Positions 45,203 through 54,421 of a DNA stretch of 64,000 bases are shown here, one piece after another. The notes below the pieces were generated by a model. That model saw only the letters and a program-made list of their open reading frames with translations. It made no database searches and was not told where the DNA came from. A program made the position numbers and the translations under genes. Origin of the DNA: Pyropia yezoensis (lineage: Eukaryota; Rhodophyta; Bangiophyceae; Bangiales; Bangiaceae); contig CM020619.1 of assembly GCA_009829735.1 (NCBI GenBank), positions 31,393,751 to 31,457,750 on the forward strand. The letters run 5' to 3'. The stretch's first letter is position 1; each line of letters begins with the position of its first letter.

Positions 45203-47020
45203 TGGCTGCTATGTATGGACATCAGTCAAGGAAGGGTAGCCCGGTGGCGCCTACGCCTTTCAGAGTTCAAGTACAAGGTGTGCCCCAGAGCAGGGAGGGA
45301 GCACCACTGCGCCGACACCATGTCCCGGCTGGAGACTCCTGCAGCCGATACCGGTCCTATCCCGGAGGAAATACCTTGCTTCATCCTCCCGAATGTCGGA
45401 CGTGGCTGGCACGCTCCCCTGTATGAGACACCTGAAGCTCATCAACCGGTGACCATTCACCGGATGCTGGAGGCACAACTGACGGATCCTCAATGCTTGG
45501 AGCTTCGCCACCAAATGGACCTGAACCGGAACAGTCGTTTCTCCGAGTCTACGGACGGACTCCTAGTACGGGTGTCACCCTTCGATGGGGCCACTCAAGT
45601 CTACGTACCCCGGGGCCTACGAGCTGACATCCTACGCCTGGAGCACTCGTCTCCCCAGGCCGGACATCCTGGTATCAATCGGATGTATGCTTCCATGAGA
45701 CGACACTATTACTGGGAAACCATGGCCAGTGACGTCCATAAGTACCTGGAGGCTTGCGTTTCGTGTGCAAGGAACCGGTTGTCCCAGAGGAAAAAGACTT
45801 CTAAGCTACGCCTATTCCCTGCGGCGGAGCCCTTTGCAAGCTTGAGCATGGACATCCTGGGGCCCCTACCTGAAACATCCAGTGGCAACCTATACCTGCT
45901 CATCATATGTGACCGGTTCTCCAAGTTCACTCGAGCAATCCCGCTGAGGACCATCACGGATCTGGATGTTACGTCAGCCTTCTGCGAGTACTGGATAGCT
46001 GCCTACGGTCCTCCAGACTCCGTCTTGACCGACAACGGTCCCCAGTTTGCATCCCTGTTCTTCCAAGGAGTCTGTGACCTGATGGGCATCAAGAACTTGT
46101 ACACTACGACGTATCACCCTCAAACGAACGGCCAGGTGGAACGATTCAACCGGACCCTAGTAGACATGCTACGGCACTACGTGGAGGAGCACCAAGAAGA
46201 CTGGGACGAGCTCCTGGCTGTCCTCACTCTAGCCTACAACTCCCGAGTTCACCGGACAACGGGGGTCGCTCCACTCGACTTTGTCACCCCAAGGCGGCTG
46301 ACCAACTTCTCCCTGGAAAGAATACCAGACGGTCTCCAGCCTGCACTGAAGTCAGGTCCCAAGGCAAAGGATGAGTTCCTGGAACAACTGAAGCTCCTGC
46401 TCCCAAGAGTCAAGGAGTCAATCTCGAAGACCCAGGAGCGCTACAAGCGGGACTATGACAAGGGCGTTCGGGAAAAGAACAAGGAACTGGGTGGTGGCGA
46501 CTGGGTTTTTGTTGTCAACCATAGCAAGACCCGGGGGAAGCTGGACTCGAAGACGGATGGACCTTCTGAGATCCTGAATACGGACGGTTGGACGTTTCTT
46601 CTGGACGTGGATGGCTCCCCGTACCGCGTGAGCAGCGACCATGTCACCCGAGCTCCACCGCCAAGCCAACGGGACTTGACCCGGCGCAAGCGGGCCGCAG
46701 TACCCTGGCTATCCCAAGAAGAAGGTCGGGAATATGTCTACGTCAAGTTTGTGGACCATGCCTGGAGAGACGGACGCTTGTACCTGCGAGTACGCTGGTT
46801 CGGTTTTAACCCGGCAGATGATACATGGGAACCCTCAAACCGGCTACCCATCGCGGATGTCTGTGCCTACACGCGACGGAACGGGATAGAGGGCACTCCA
46901 GTGGCCAGAGCCGGCAAGATTCTGGAGTCGGACTCGGAGGAGGACCAAGAGGATGGGGCCAACCAAGACCCTCGGGACGAGCCGAGTTCATCCGCAACGG
47001 ATGCGGAACAAGAGGATTGA
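45203..47020 (+). CDS. pol: Pol of family B, RNase H end to chromodomain (B4)
   Basis: Open from the gap edge to TGA 47020, 605 codons. It has the end of RNase H, integrase HHCC (about 45640-45780), D-D-E core (SMDILGP, TDNGPQF, QVERFNR at about 45846-46160) and a chromodomain-like tail (LRVRWFGFNPADDTWEPSN). At 45424 it reads GAG where B1 and B3 have TAG, which shows that B pol is normally one continuous frame. The upstream part is inside the gap. Confidence 0.88.
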   Translation, partial: WLLCMDISQGRVARWRLRLSEFKYKVCPRAGREHHCADTMSRLETPAADTGPIPEEIPCFILPNVGRGWHAPLYETPEAHQPVTIHRMLEAQLTDPQCLELRHQMDLNRNSRFSESTDGLLVRVSPFDGATQVYVPRGLRADILRLEHSSPQAGHPGINRMYASMRRHYYWETMASDVHKYLEACVSCARNRLSQRKKTSKLRLFPAAEPFASLSMDILGPLPETSSGNLYLLIICDRFSKFTRAIPLRTITDLDVTSAFCEYWIAAYGPPDSVLTDNGPQFASLFFQGVCDLMGIKNLYTTTYHPQTNGQVERFNRTLVDMLRHYVEEHQEDWDELLAVLTLAYNSRVHRTTGVAPLDFVTPRRLTNFSLERIPDGLQPALKSGPKAKDEFLEQLKLLLPRVKESISKTQERYKRDYDKGVREKNKELGGGDWVFVVNHSKTRGKLDSKTDGPSEILNTDGWTFLLDVDGSPYRVSSDHVTRAPPPSQRDLTRRKRAAVPWLSQEEGREYVYVKFVDHAWRDGRLYLRVRWFGFNPADDTWEPSNRLPIADVCAYTRRNGIEGTPVARAGKILESDSEEDQEDGANQDPRDEPSSSATDAEQED

Positions 47021-47165
47021 GAAGAAGGGAACGGGTATATCAAGGAGAACACGCAATACAAGCATGGAACAATCAAGGAAAACAAGCACCCGCTCGGGCA
47101 ACCCTTCTCTCCGCCTCTTCCCTCCTCGCTTCTCCCAAGACCCTCACCCTCCTTGCCTCCAACTA

Positions 47166-49283
47166 CTACTCCCGGCGCGGACGCTGAGCCGCGGGAGTGT
47201 CCTCCAGCGCTGCCGCCGCGGCACGACGGGAACCGGAGGAAGACGGAATGACGTAGTGCGGTGGACGCGGTGCATCCCGGTATGACGCCATCGGAGTAGT
47301 ACCGGTAGTTGCCGGGGGCTCCCGCTCATCCAAATATGCCCGTCGGCGCCCCTGGAAGCCAGTGAAGGTTTCGGACCACTGCTGGGCCAAGCCATGCCGC
47401 GTCAAGGTCGCCAGAAGTTTGCCAACCACCGGGCTGTTCGACATCTGGCCGCTGTCCGCGCAAGCAAACACCCGGTCAACCACGTTGTTCAAGACGCTGG
47501 CGTAAGTGCCCAGCACCAGGGAAGACCCGACGCCCTCAACCTGCACCGGAAGACGACCCAGCTGGTCTTCAATCATACCGACGTCGTACTGGTCGCATGT
47601 CGGACCACCTTGGATCAGGTACCAGTCAGGCACCCGGAAGCGGGTAAGGCGCAGAGTCGGCGCCGGAATCTCGAACCGCCCCGAGGATGACACCACCGGA
47701 CGGTCCACAACAGCCCCCGAAACCGGAGTACCTAACTCCAGCGGAGGCACAGCGCCGCCGGCGTTGGAAGAAGGCGTCCGAGGCGGAGCGGCCGGAGTGG
47801 TAGGCGACCGCACGGTCACCCCCAGACTCGCCGCAGACAGGCGCGGTGCCGGAGGAGCTTGAAGTACCGGCACAGCCGGAACAGGGCGTGAACGCGCCGG
47901 CGACGGTTCAGGCGAGGCCACCGGGGCGACAGGTGCAACAGGAGGAAGCGGAGCCGCCGCAGACGCCTGACCGACCGCCGCGGCCCATCCCGACTCCTGC
48001 ACCGGCGGCCCAACTGGCAGAAGATCAAGGGCAGCCGGGGCAGGAAAGCTACCTAGCTGCGGCCACGCCGGAAGCGGCGTCGCCAGCTGCACCTTGGCCG
48101 GAGAATACTGGTAGACCACCTGCGCCCAACCGAAGCCATCCCGACGCGGGCGGTTCTGGTCGGCAATCGCGTTCAAGAAGTTCCGGTCATGCACCGGCAC
48201 TAGACGCCGGAAGTCAATCATCGCCTGGAAGAGCCCCTCATACTCCTCGTCCTGGCTGCACAGGAAGTCGACGGTCAACTTGTCGACAATCCAGACCATC
48301 AGGAGGTCGGGGAGAAACCAAAGCCGGTTGGACACCAGGACCTCGTGAAGCCAGTGGTTGGCCGCCAAGACTGTCATCTCGGACGTGTACATCATGTACG
48401 GGATTGAGTGGAAGAAGCCCTTGATCGACGCCTGGGTCAAGGCGTCCAAGAAGTACCAGGTGAAGGGGATGCTAGAAGGAGCAAACCCGACCGGGATCTC
48501 GACTTCCTGCTGCTGCGGGATGACCTTGGGGTAGTACGCCGCCCGGTTAGCCTTGTCCAGCTTCCAGAACTCTTGGTGGTTGCAGCTCACGAGGAAGTCA
48601 CGCTGACGTCCGCGTCGCTCACCCTGCTCCCGTGCCGGCGACAACTTGGAGTACTTCCGGGTCAGGAAGGGCGGCTCCAGAGCGACCATACTCGGACGGG
48701 GATCGCAGTTCAGGCTCCCCGACCCCTTGAGCGCCTCGTCCCAGACCTTGAGTGCCCGGTGGACGTACCCTTCCTCCTCCGGCCACCGGAGAACGGACGC
48801 GGACACGCGACGCTCGGTCAAAGGTAGATCCAGCACCAGCGCGAAGGGGAGATCCTCCAGACGAGCAACCCAAGAGGAACCCGAGAAGCTCTGGGAGCGG
48901 TCTTGTGCCAGGCGCATCTGGTCCGCCGTGTGAAGACGAGCCTTATCCATCTCGGTCAAGACCCCGCGCTGGAGTTCCTTGCGCCAGAGGTCCAAGCAAT
49001 CCTGCTGGCACTGGGCCGCGCAGGCGTTGCCGACCACCGTGGAGTAACGCCGGGCCGCCAGGGGGTCCTGCCCAAGAAGCATCTCCGGGAGACCCACCGG
49101 GGGGGTCTCGACCGGGTGCAACGCAGAAGCCGGGGGAACCCGATCCGTCTCCGCCGTAGCAGCCGGCGCCGGCACCGACACCCGAGGAACCGGAGGCAGG
49201 AGAAGGGCGCGACTACCCGAGTTCTCCTCCGCATTGCTCGCCGCCGGAACCACGGGCCCAGCTTGAATCTCGGAACTGGACAT
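47166..49283 (-). CDS. Antisense ORF of family B, intact (705 aa)
   Basis: ATG 49283 (MSSSEIQAG...) to the stop at 47166, opposite to pol and 145 bp from its stop. The upstream extension to 49445 has only a TTG start. N-terminal Pro/Ala-rich 70 residues; a well-ordered-looking region (about residues 90-370) with aromatic and charged residues, including LVSCNHQEF...AYYPK (10 residues between) and LAANHWLHEV; a Pro/Ala/Val-rich linker; a second ordered block (FRVPDWYL...); and a short Arg-rich end. No membrane span, protease, nuclease or zinc motif is evident, so neither an Env-like nor an enzymatic role is supported. Motif spacing matches the D antisense ORF. Confidence 0.78.
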   Translation of the reverse strand: MSSSEIQAGPVVPAASNAEENSGSRALLLPPVPRVSVPAPAATAETDRVPPASALHPVETPPVGLPEMLLGQDPLAARRYSTVVGNACAAQCQQDCLDLWRKELQRGVLTEMDKARLHTADQMRLAQDRSQSFSGSSWVARLEDLPFALVLDLPLTERRVSASVLRWPEEEGYVHRALKVWDEALKGSGSLNCDPRPSMVALEPPFLTRKYSKLSPAREQGERRGRQRDFLVSCNHQEFWKLDKANRAAYYPKVIPQQQEVEIPVGFAPSSIPFTWYFLDALTQASIKGFFHSIPYMMYTSEMTVLAANHWLHEVLVSNRLWFLPDLLMVWIVDKLTVDFLCSQDEEYEGLFQAMIDFRRLVPVHDRNFLNAIADQNRPRRDGFGWAQVVYQYSPAKVQLATPLPAWPQLGSFPAPAALDLLPVGPPVQESGWAAAVGQASAAAPLPPVAPVAPVASPEPSPARSRPVPAVPVLQAPPAPRLSAASLGVTVRSPTTPAAPPRTPSSNAGGAVPPLELGTPVSGAVVDRPVVSSSGRFEIPAPTLRLTRFRVPDWYLIQGGPTCDQYDVGMIEDQLGRLPVQVEGVGSSLVLGTYASVLNNVVDRVFACADSGQMSNSPVVGKLLATLTRHGLAQQWSETFTGFQGRRRAYLDEREPPATTGTTPMASYRDAPRPPHYVIPSSSGSRRAAAAALEDTPAAQRPRRE

Positions 49284-49472
49284 GACGTCTAGGCTCCGGG
49301 GGGGGGAACGAGAGGGCCAAGGTGAAGGAGAAAGGGGAGGGGGCAGAACCGGAGCAGGTGATCGTGACCAGGGGGAAGACGCTCGACCTCGGCACCGGTG
49401 TGGACGTGCTCGAGGCTGTGCACGGTGGCACCTGGTTCGGCCCAAGGACGTGCCGGACTAGGGAGGGAGCTA

Positions 49473-50043
49473 TGTAGCATCCCTGGCCCCGACTTGGCGC
49501 CGACCCGGGACTGCAACCAGAGGGCACCAGGTGCCAGTACACGCCCGCCGTGTGGTGATGGTTGGCGGTCGTGGCCCGTGCCCGGCACTGGGATGCGGTG
49601 GACTACGCTATCCACACGCGAGAGAGGGATTTCTGATGTGTTTTTGCATACTTGTGAGGGACTTGATTTGAGAGAAATTGAGTGTGAGATTAGTGAGTGG
49701 GAATAGAATTAGTAGTGATAGTGGCCCCCGACCTGACGAGGTTAGACTCGGGTCGGGGCCACTCGGGGTTATGGGGGGGCTACCTGGCCAACGTGCCGAG
49801 GCTCCCCCAGATGCACGTTAAGAGGGACAGCGAGGCGCCCTTGGCCCGCGCCCTCAGGAAAAAGACAACTGCGCGTTTGCTTTCCTCTTCCCCGTGTGCA
49901 CTACCGTGCGTATCTGTTCGCTCTGCGAGCAGGCACGTGAGGCAACAGGCATACCATTCTCGTAGTTCCCCTTTCTGTGTTACCTGTCCCTTTCCCCCGA
50001 GGGATATTGACACGTGTCTGAGAGGATCGAGTTTTATACCACA
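49473..50043 (+). repeat. LTR-B, 3' LTR of B4
   Basis: 571 bp, TGTAGCATCC...TTTTATACCACA, preceded by the polypurine stretch GGGAGGGAG (49460-49469). TATAAAA on the opposite strand at its far end points toward the antisense ORF. Confidence 0.9.
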
Positions 50044-50152
50044 GGCGACCCGTCCCCATAGGAGTCGGTTTACCGAGCCAGGGGGTTCCCACCTGGAGAA
50101 GGTCGGGCAGGACCACGGGAATACCCAGGCCGGGTACCGACTCGGTGGATGC

Positions 50153-52036
50153 TCACCCCTGGTATCCATCCTCACCCGAGATAACTCGGCGGATACGTAG
50201 CGAGTGACGAGGCAACGGGAGCGTTCCCGGTTGCGCGTCGCGGAACGGCGGCAAGGTCGCCACCGCCGACCAGTTCACGGCATCGTGAACGGCCACGAGC
50301 GCAGTCAGCTCACGGGTTAACCCCGTCCCAGTAGCAATGGCGGTAACGCCTAGCTCCCCAAGGTGCCGACGGACACCCGTCGGAAGATGGAAGAGCCGGC
50401 CCTGTCGGCGGGCCGACAACAGGAAGGAAGAAACCTGCCCGAGGGTAACCTCGAGGGTGAAGACACCCTGCAGCACATGCGTGGGCCGAGCGGCCAGCAC
50501 ACTGCTGAAGTAGCGCAGGCAAGGACCGGTGTCAAACCGGAAAGCCGGGGCGGGCTCCCACCCCTCTTGCCACCCAGGCGGGCGCAACAGAGTGTATACG
50601 GGCGCACGACCGTTACCGGTCTGCAACGCGCACGTTACATCCGTGCGGAATGGGTCCGCCATGACACCATGGTTTCGACGCCAGCTGGACGCCGACTTCA
50701 GGCCACCCATGGTCGGGAAGGGCGGCGTCAGCCACAGATACGGGGGATCCCCCGGGTAGTAATCCAAACCGGGATACCGGTTGGTACCAGGCACGAGCTG
50801 CCCGAAGGCCACAGGGGTCTGGGTAGCAGCCACCCCGCGGGCACCCGCAGGGTAATCCACCTCCCGCGGCAGCGCGGGGGCAACCAAGTCGCACACCCCA
50901 AAAGCGGGGTGCAGAGTAGCCTCAGGCCGCCCGACCCGGGCGCGCCAGAGTTGAGCATGCCGGTCGTCCGGCTGGCTGAGTACCCAATGATGCTTGACGC
51001 GAACCGCGTCAGGCTGGGCAACCAGCCGAGCCAACTCCCGCTCCCAACAGGGGTCCAACGAAACCGGACGGGAGGTACCTCCACGACGGCCCGGCGGGTG
51101 GAAGTCCACCCGCATCCGACCGCCTGAGTCCATGGCTTCTTGCACCGTCAGGCTACGCACCCGAGCCACCAGCTCGGAGACCGACAACGGGGGGTGTCCC
51201 ACCGCAGAGTCGGCACCGCCCCGCGCGGAAGCGGTACCGCCACCCGCAGAGGCGACGCCGCCACCGACCAGGCCGACGTGGCCGCCCAACGGGGCAACCC
51301 GGGCCGGCCCAGGAAGAAGCGCCGGCGCCGGCGGAAGCCCAACGGGTAGGTGCACCGGCGCCGGGGCACGGGGACGAGGAGGAAGAAGTAGGGCGGGCAC
51401 CCGCCCGGAGTAGCTCCCGGTGTCAACCGCCATGGGGGAAGGAGCGTCTTGACCGTTCGACGCCCGCGGCACCGCGGGTAGGGTACCGGCGCCGGCCCCA
51501 CCCGTCGACGTCGCCCCCGCCTCGGAAGGGGGAGGCACTTGGACAGCCTCGGGAGCCTGAGCACCAGCCGTGCGGGCACCCGCACCGTCTTGACCGGCCA
51601 CCCCGGGTGTCGCGCCACCACCACCACCCGCGTCAACGTCGGGGTCGCGTTGAGGATGCACCGTCCGGACTCCCGGACCACCTTGCCCAGCCGGAGTCGG
51701 CCGGAGATCGCCACTTCCGCCGCAGGGCGGGCCATCTTGGGGTAGCTGCGGCGAGCCGGCACCGGCACCAGGCTCCATCCGGGCAGCCGGCAGAGAGGGG
51801 GTAGAAGCCGCCACGAGCGGTTGACCGCCGGGTTGACCCCCGACCGACGGCACCGTCGTGCCGCTGCACACGGACGACAGTCCTCCGGCCGCCAGACGGA
51901 CGGACACCGCAGGCTCGTCGTCTTCAGACGAGCTCGCCCCGTAACGCGCGGCGGCAGGACCGACAGGCGCGTCGTCCTCCATCTCCTCCCCGATCAGGAG
52001 GTCTTCCTCCTCCCCAAGCACCTGGGGATAGGACAT
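50153..52036 (-). CDS. Antisense ORF of family A, intact (627 aa)
   Basis: ATG 52036 (MSYPQVLGEEED...) to the stop at 50153, between pol and the 3' LTR on the opposite strand. The frame extends to 52132 only with a GTG. The N-terminal half is acidic and then very rich in Pro, Gly and Ala. The C-terminal half looks ordered and contains DYYPGDPPYLWL, YFSSVLAARPTHVL, VSSFLLSARR and RRQGRLFHLP. From Phe-x-Ser-Val to His-Leu-Pro the spacing is 43 residues here and 44 in D. It is shorter at the C-terminus than B and D, lacking the basic tail. It is intact although the pol of the same element has at least four lesions. Confidence 0.72.
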   Translation of the reverse strand: MSYPQVLGEEEDLLIGEEMEDDAPVGPAAARYGASSSEDDEPAVSVRLAAGGLSSVCSGTTVPSVGGQPGGQPLVAASTPSLPAARMEPGAGAGSPQLPQDGPPCGGSGDLRPTPAGQGGPGVRTVHPQRDPDVDAGGGGGATPGVAGQDGAGARTAGAQAPEAVQVPPPSEAGATSTGGAGAGTLPAVPRASNGQDAPSPMAVDTGSYSGRVPALLLPPRPRAPAPVHLPVGLPPAPALLPGPARVAPLGGHVGLVGGGVASAGGGTASARGGADSAVGHPPLSVSELVARVRSLTVQEAMDSGGRMRVDFHPPGRRGGTSRPVSLDPCWERELARLVAQPDAVRVKHHWVLSQPDDRHAQLWRARVGRPEATLHPAFGVCDLVAPALPREVDYPAGARGVAATQTPVAFGQLVPGTNRYPGLDYYPGDPPYLWLTPPFPTMGGLKSASSWRRNHGVMADPFRTDVTCALQTGNGRAPVYTLLRPPGWQEGWEPAPAFRFDTGPCLRYFSSVLAARPTHVLQGVFTLEVTLGQVSSFLLSARRQGRLFHLPTGVRRHLGELGVTAIATGTGLTRELTALVAVHDAVNWSAVATLPPFRDAQPGTLPLPRHSLRIRRVISGEDGYQG

Positions 52037-52608
52037 GATAACGGGTGGCAGAGTCCCCCGCGCCCACAAGCCGTCGACGGCTACGATCCGGTACGGTGGG
52101 ACAACCGGGACGAGCCAGGGAAGCGCGGGCACCCGCGCTTATGACCACAACAGCCACGAGAAGCGCCGCAGGTACGCGGGTCGACCCGCGCCCCACAGGG
52201 CTACGAATGCGCTCCACCCAGGCACCTGGGCGGGACGGGGCCACACCCCCGTACGGGGCAACCAAGAGGGGTTCACCCCGAAACCGCACCCGCGAAAAGC
52301 GGGAGCGGCCGCCCCCATTCACTCGGTAACACGAGAGGGGCTCCCCTACCACCAGACACCTGGTGGCGGATCCGCTTGCACCACCCCTCGGAAAGGGGGG
52401 TCGTGAACAGAAACCCGCATCGGGAATTTAACGGTCCGGAAAACGGATCGTGTGTGTACCACACAAAGGGGGGCACCCCCTCAGACAACCTCGAAAAGGG
52501 GTGTCTGTCGCGACAGGGCGCAAAGCCTCACCCGACTGGTAAACGGTCGCGCGACCCACTTACATTCGGTAACCCGAATGCAACTCGACCCGAGCACGGG
52601 CCGAATCT
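52037..52608. other. 3' untranslated region of A3
   Basis: No ORF or domain found between the antisense ORF and the polypurine tract. If the antisense ORF is transcribed from the LTR, this would be its 5' leader. Confidence 0.5.
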
Positions 52609-52620
52609 AAGGGGGGGATA
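52609..52620 (+). other. Polypurine tract of A3
   Basis: AAGGGGGGGATA directly before the 3' LTR-A. Confidence 0.65.
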
Positions 52621-52983
52621 TGTAGCAATATGGTCGGCCGTATTGTGACCCTAATGTTAGGGGGGCTACTTCTAATCCTTGGCTTTTAATTTGAGAGTCC
52701 GTACTGGTCACGGTATCTATAAGTTACGTATGACCAGAGGGACTTGCATCTTGGGGTGGAGGGTAGTTAGTAGTGTCTCCGAGGGTTTATAACGAGGGGG
52801 CCGGCGGTGAATCCACCTCCGGCCAAGGCAGAACAACAAACCCCTCCCATTTGGGCTCCCATCTTGGTCCCGTGGCTTGCGCTCCAAGGACAGCAACCTT
52901 GGCCTCCCGGTGACGTTGGTGCCGATCCCCCTTGGTGAGTGTTCCCTGAGAGTGGACGTGCGACGGATTCCTATTGTGCTACA
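52621..52983 (+). repeat. LTR-A, 3' LTR of A3
   Basis: 363 bp; followed by the TSD CTTGT. The GC-rich inverted repeat has one mismatch here (CACCTCCGG). Confidence 0.9.
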
Positions 52984-53637
52984 CTTGTTCAGGGTGGCAT
53001 CTCCCACTTGGTGGGCAGGGAAGTCAAACTCGACTAGCCTGCGCCGGGTGGGACCGGGAGATGCATCCCTGTCATATCCCTCCTCAGAGCTAGAGGAACT
53101 GGTCTCGCTGGTGCTAGAGCGACAGCGACGACGCTGACGCCTCTGGCTGCTCCGGTTACCGGTCTTGGAGCTCCCCGCCCCATAGGATGCAAGGGGAGGA
53201 AAATCTTGGCCGGTCCCAGGAGTCGAGGTCTCAGGGAGACCCGTAGAACCAGTCACAGCGGTGCCTCTGGCACTGCCAGTGCCCACAGGAAGAGGTGTAT
53301 ACACCCAGCTGCCATGTGTGGGTCCAGGAGTAAACACACCAGGGGCTATCCCTGGAGGTTGAGGAGTAGAACCGACAGGAGGGAGACGTCTGCTGCGAGC
53401 GGACTCAAACGCCGTTGACCCCGGGGTGGCTCCCACAGGAGGAACAGCCGGAGGAACGGGAGCAGGAGGTGCTTGGCCGCCTGTAGACTCCAGTCCGCTA
53501 CCGGATGTCACACCCAGGTCTGCTTCACCCGTAGGGAGAACGCCGGGTTGGGCACCGTCCCCCCCGGTGACCAGGGATGCGTCAAGGGACGCGGGGTCTA
53601 CCCCTTCGGGCGCCGTCGTGCCAGGGAGGGTAGCCAT
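52984..53637 (-). pseudogene. gag: Gag of family B, N-terminal part (B3)
   Basis: Open from ATG 53637 (MATLPGTTAPEG...) with no stop until A3 interrupts it after Ala-Thr-Leu-Asn-Lys. About 218 codons: Pro/Gly/Thr-rich, then an Arg-rich patch and a Ser/Glu-rich patch. It supplies the sense codons at positions where B1 gag has stops. The C-terminal part is at 36556-37666. Confidence 0.85.
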
Positions 53638-53829
53638 GTTGGTCTCTTGACAGCCACAGTCCAGTTGCCTGCGTGTCCAAAGATCGCAAGACCACAAGAG
53701 AGGGGTTGGAGAGCCAGGAATGGGATTCCCGTGAACGGGTGCAAATAATTCCCAAACCACAGAAAAAGACAGAACAGGAACAACCCAACCGCTGCTCCCA
53801 AATGTCTCTTCTCAAACACTCCGACTAAT

Positions 53830-53846
53830 CCCCTGCTGCTCCACCA
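53830..53846 (-). other. Primer-binding site of B3
   Basis: TGGTGGAGCAGCAGGGG on the minus strand, four bases from LTR-B. Confidence 0.72.
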
Positions 53847-53850
53847 AATA

Positions 53851-54421
53851 TGTGGTATAAAACTCGATCCTCTCAGACACGTGTCAATAACCCTCGGGGG
53901 AAAGGGACAGGTAACACAGAAAGAGGAACTACGAGAATGGTATGCCTGTTGCCTCACGTGCCTGCTCGCAGAGCAAACAGATACGCACGGTAGTGCACAC
54001 GGGGAAGAGGAAAGCAAACGCGCAGTTGTCTCTTTCCTGAGGGCGCGGGTCAAGGGCGCCTCGCTGTCCCTCTTAACGTGCGTCTGGGGGAGCCTCGGCA
54101 CGTTGGCCAGGTAGCCCCCCCATACCCCCGAGTGGCCCCGACCCGAGTCTAACCTCGTCAGGTCGGGGGCCACTATCACTACTAATTCTATTCCCACTCA
54201 CTAATCTCACACTCAATTTCTCTCAAATCAAGTCCCTCACAAGTATGCAAATACCCATCAGAAATCCCTCTCTCACGTGTGGATAGCGTAGTCCACCGCA
54301 TCCCAGTGCCGGGCACGGGCCACGGCCGCCAACCATCACCACACGGCGGGCGTGTTCTGGCACCTGGTGCCCTCTGGTTTTAGTCCCGGGTCGGCGCCAA
54401 GTCGGGGCCAGGGATGCTACA
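53851..54421 (-). repeat. LTR-B, 5' LTR of B3
   Basis: 571 bp in minus orientation, ending GATGCTACA at 54421. This is the right boundary of the retroelement nest. Confidence 0.9.

Larger units (their letters stand above)
45203..50043 (+). mobile_element. Family B element B4 (3' part), nested in A3
   Basis: Begins inside RNase H at the gap edge and continues through integrase, antisense ORF and 3' LTR-B. Family A sequence resumes at 50044. GGCGA (50044-50048) would be the right TSD; the left one is hidden. Its visible reading frames have no lesions, so it looks like the youngest B copy here. Confidence 0.85.
37667..52983 (+). mobile_element. Complete family A element A3, nested in B3 gag
   Basis: Both LTR-A copies are 363 bp (37667-38029 and 52621-52983) and flanked by CTTGT (37662-37666 and 52984-52988). 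By eye the two LTRs differ at about eight positions, near 2%. The order is gag, pol, hairpin cluster, inserted B4 with assembly gap, antisense ORF, polypurine tract, LTR. Confidence 0.9.
30634..54421 (-). mobile_element. Family B element B3 (reversed), carrying nested A3
   Basis: Minus-strand B element: 5' LTR 53851-54421, primer-binding site, gag split by A3 (53637-52984 and 37666-36556), pol (36565-32456), antisense ORF (30634-32304). Its 3' end is cut by D. It holds A3 at 37667-52983 with TSDs CTTGT. The missing 3' LTR might be 21805-22375, but the outer flanks (TCCCT and TGGGT) do not match. Confidence 0.82.

Noticed and set aside
47166..49283. Antisense ORF as an Env-like protein
   Set aside because: No signal peptide, membrane span or cleavage site, and the orientation is opposite to pol.
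52717..53760. 347-codon minus-strand frame
   Set aside because: It joins B gag to the reverse of LTR-A across the A3 insertion site, and it starts upstream of the true gag ATG at 53637.
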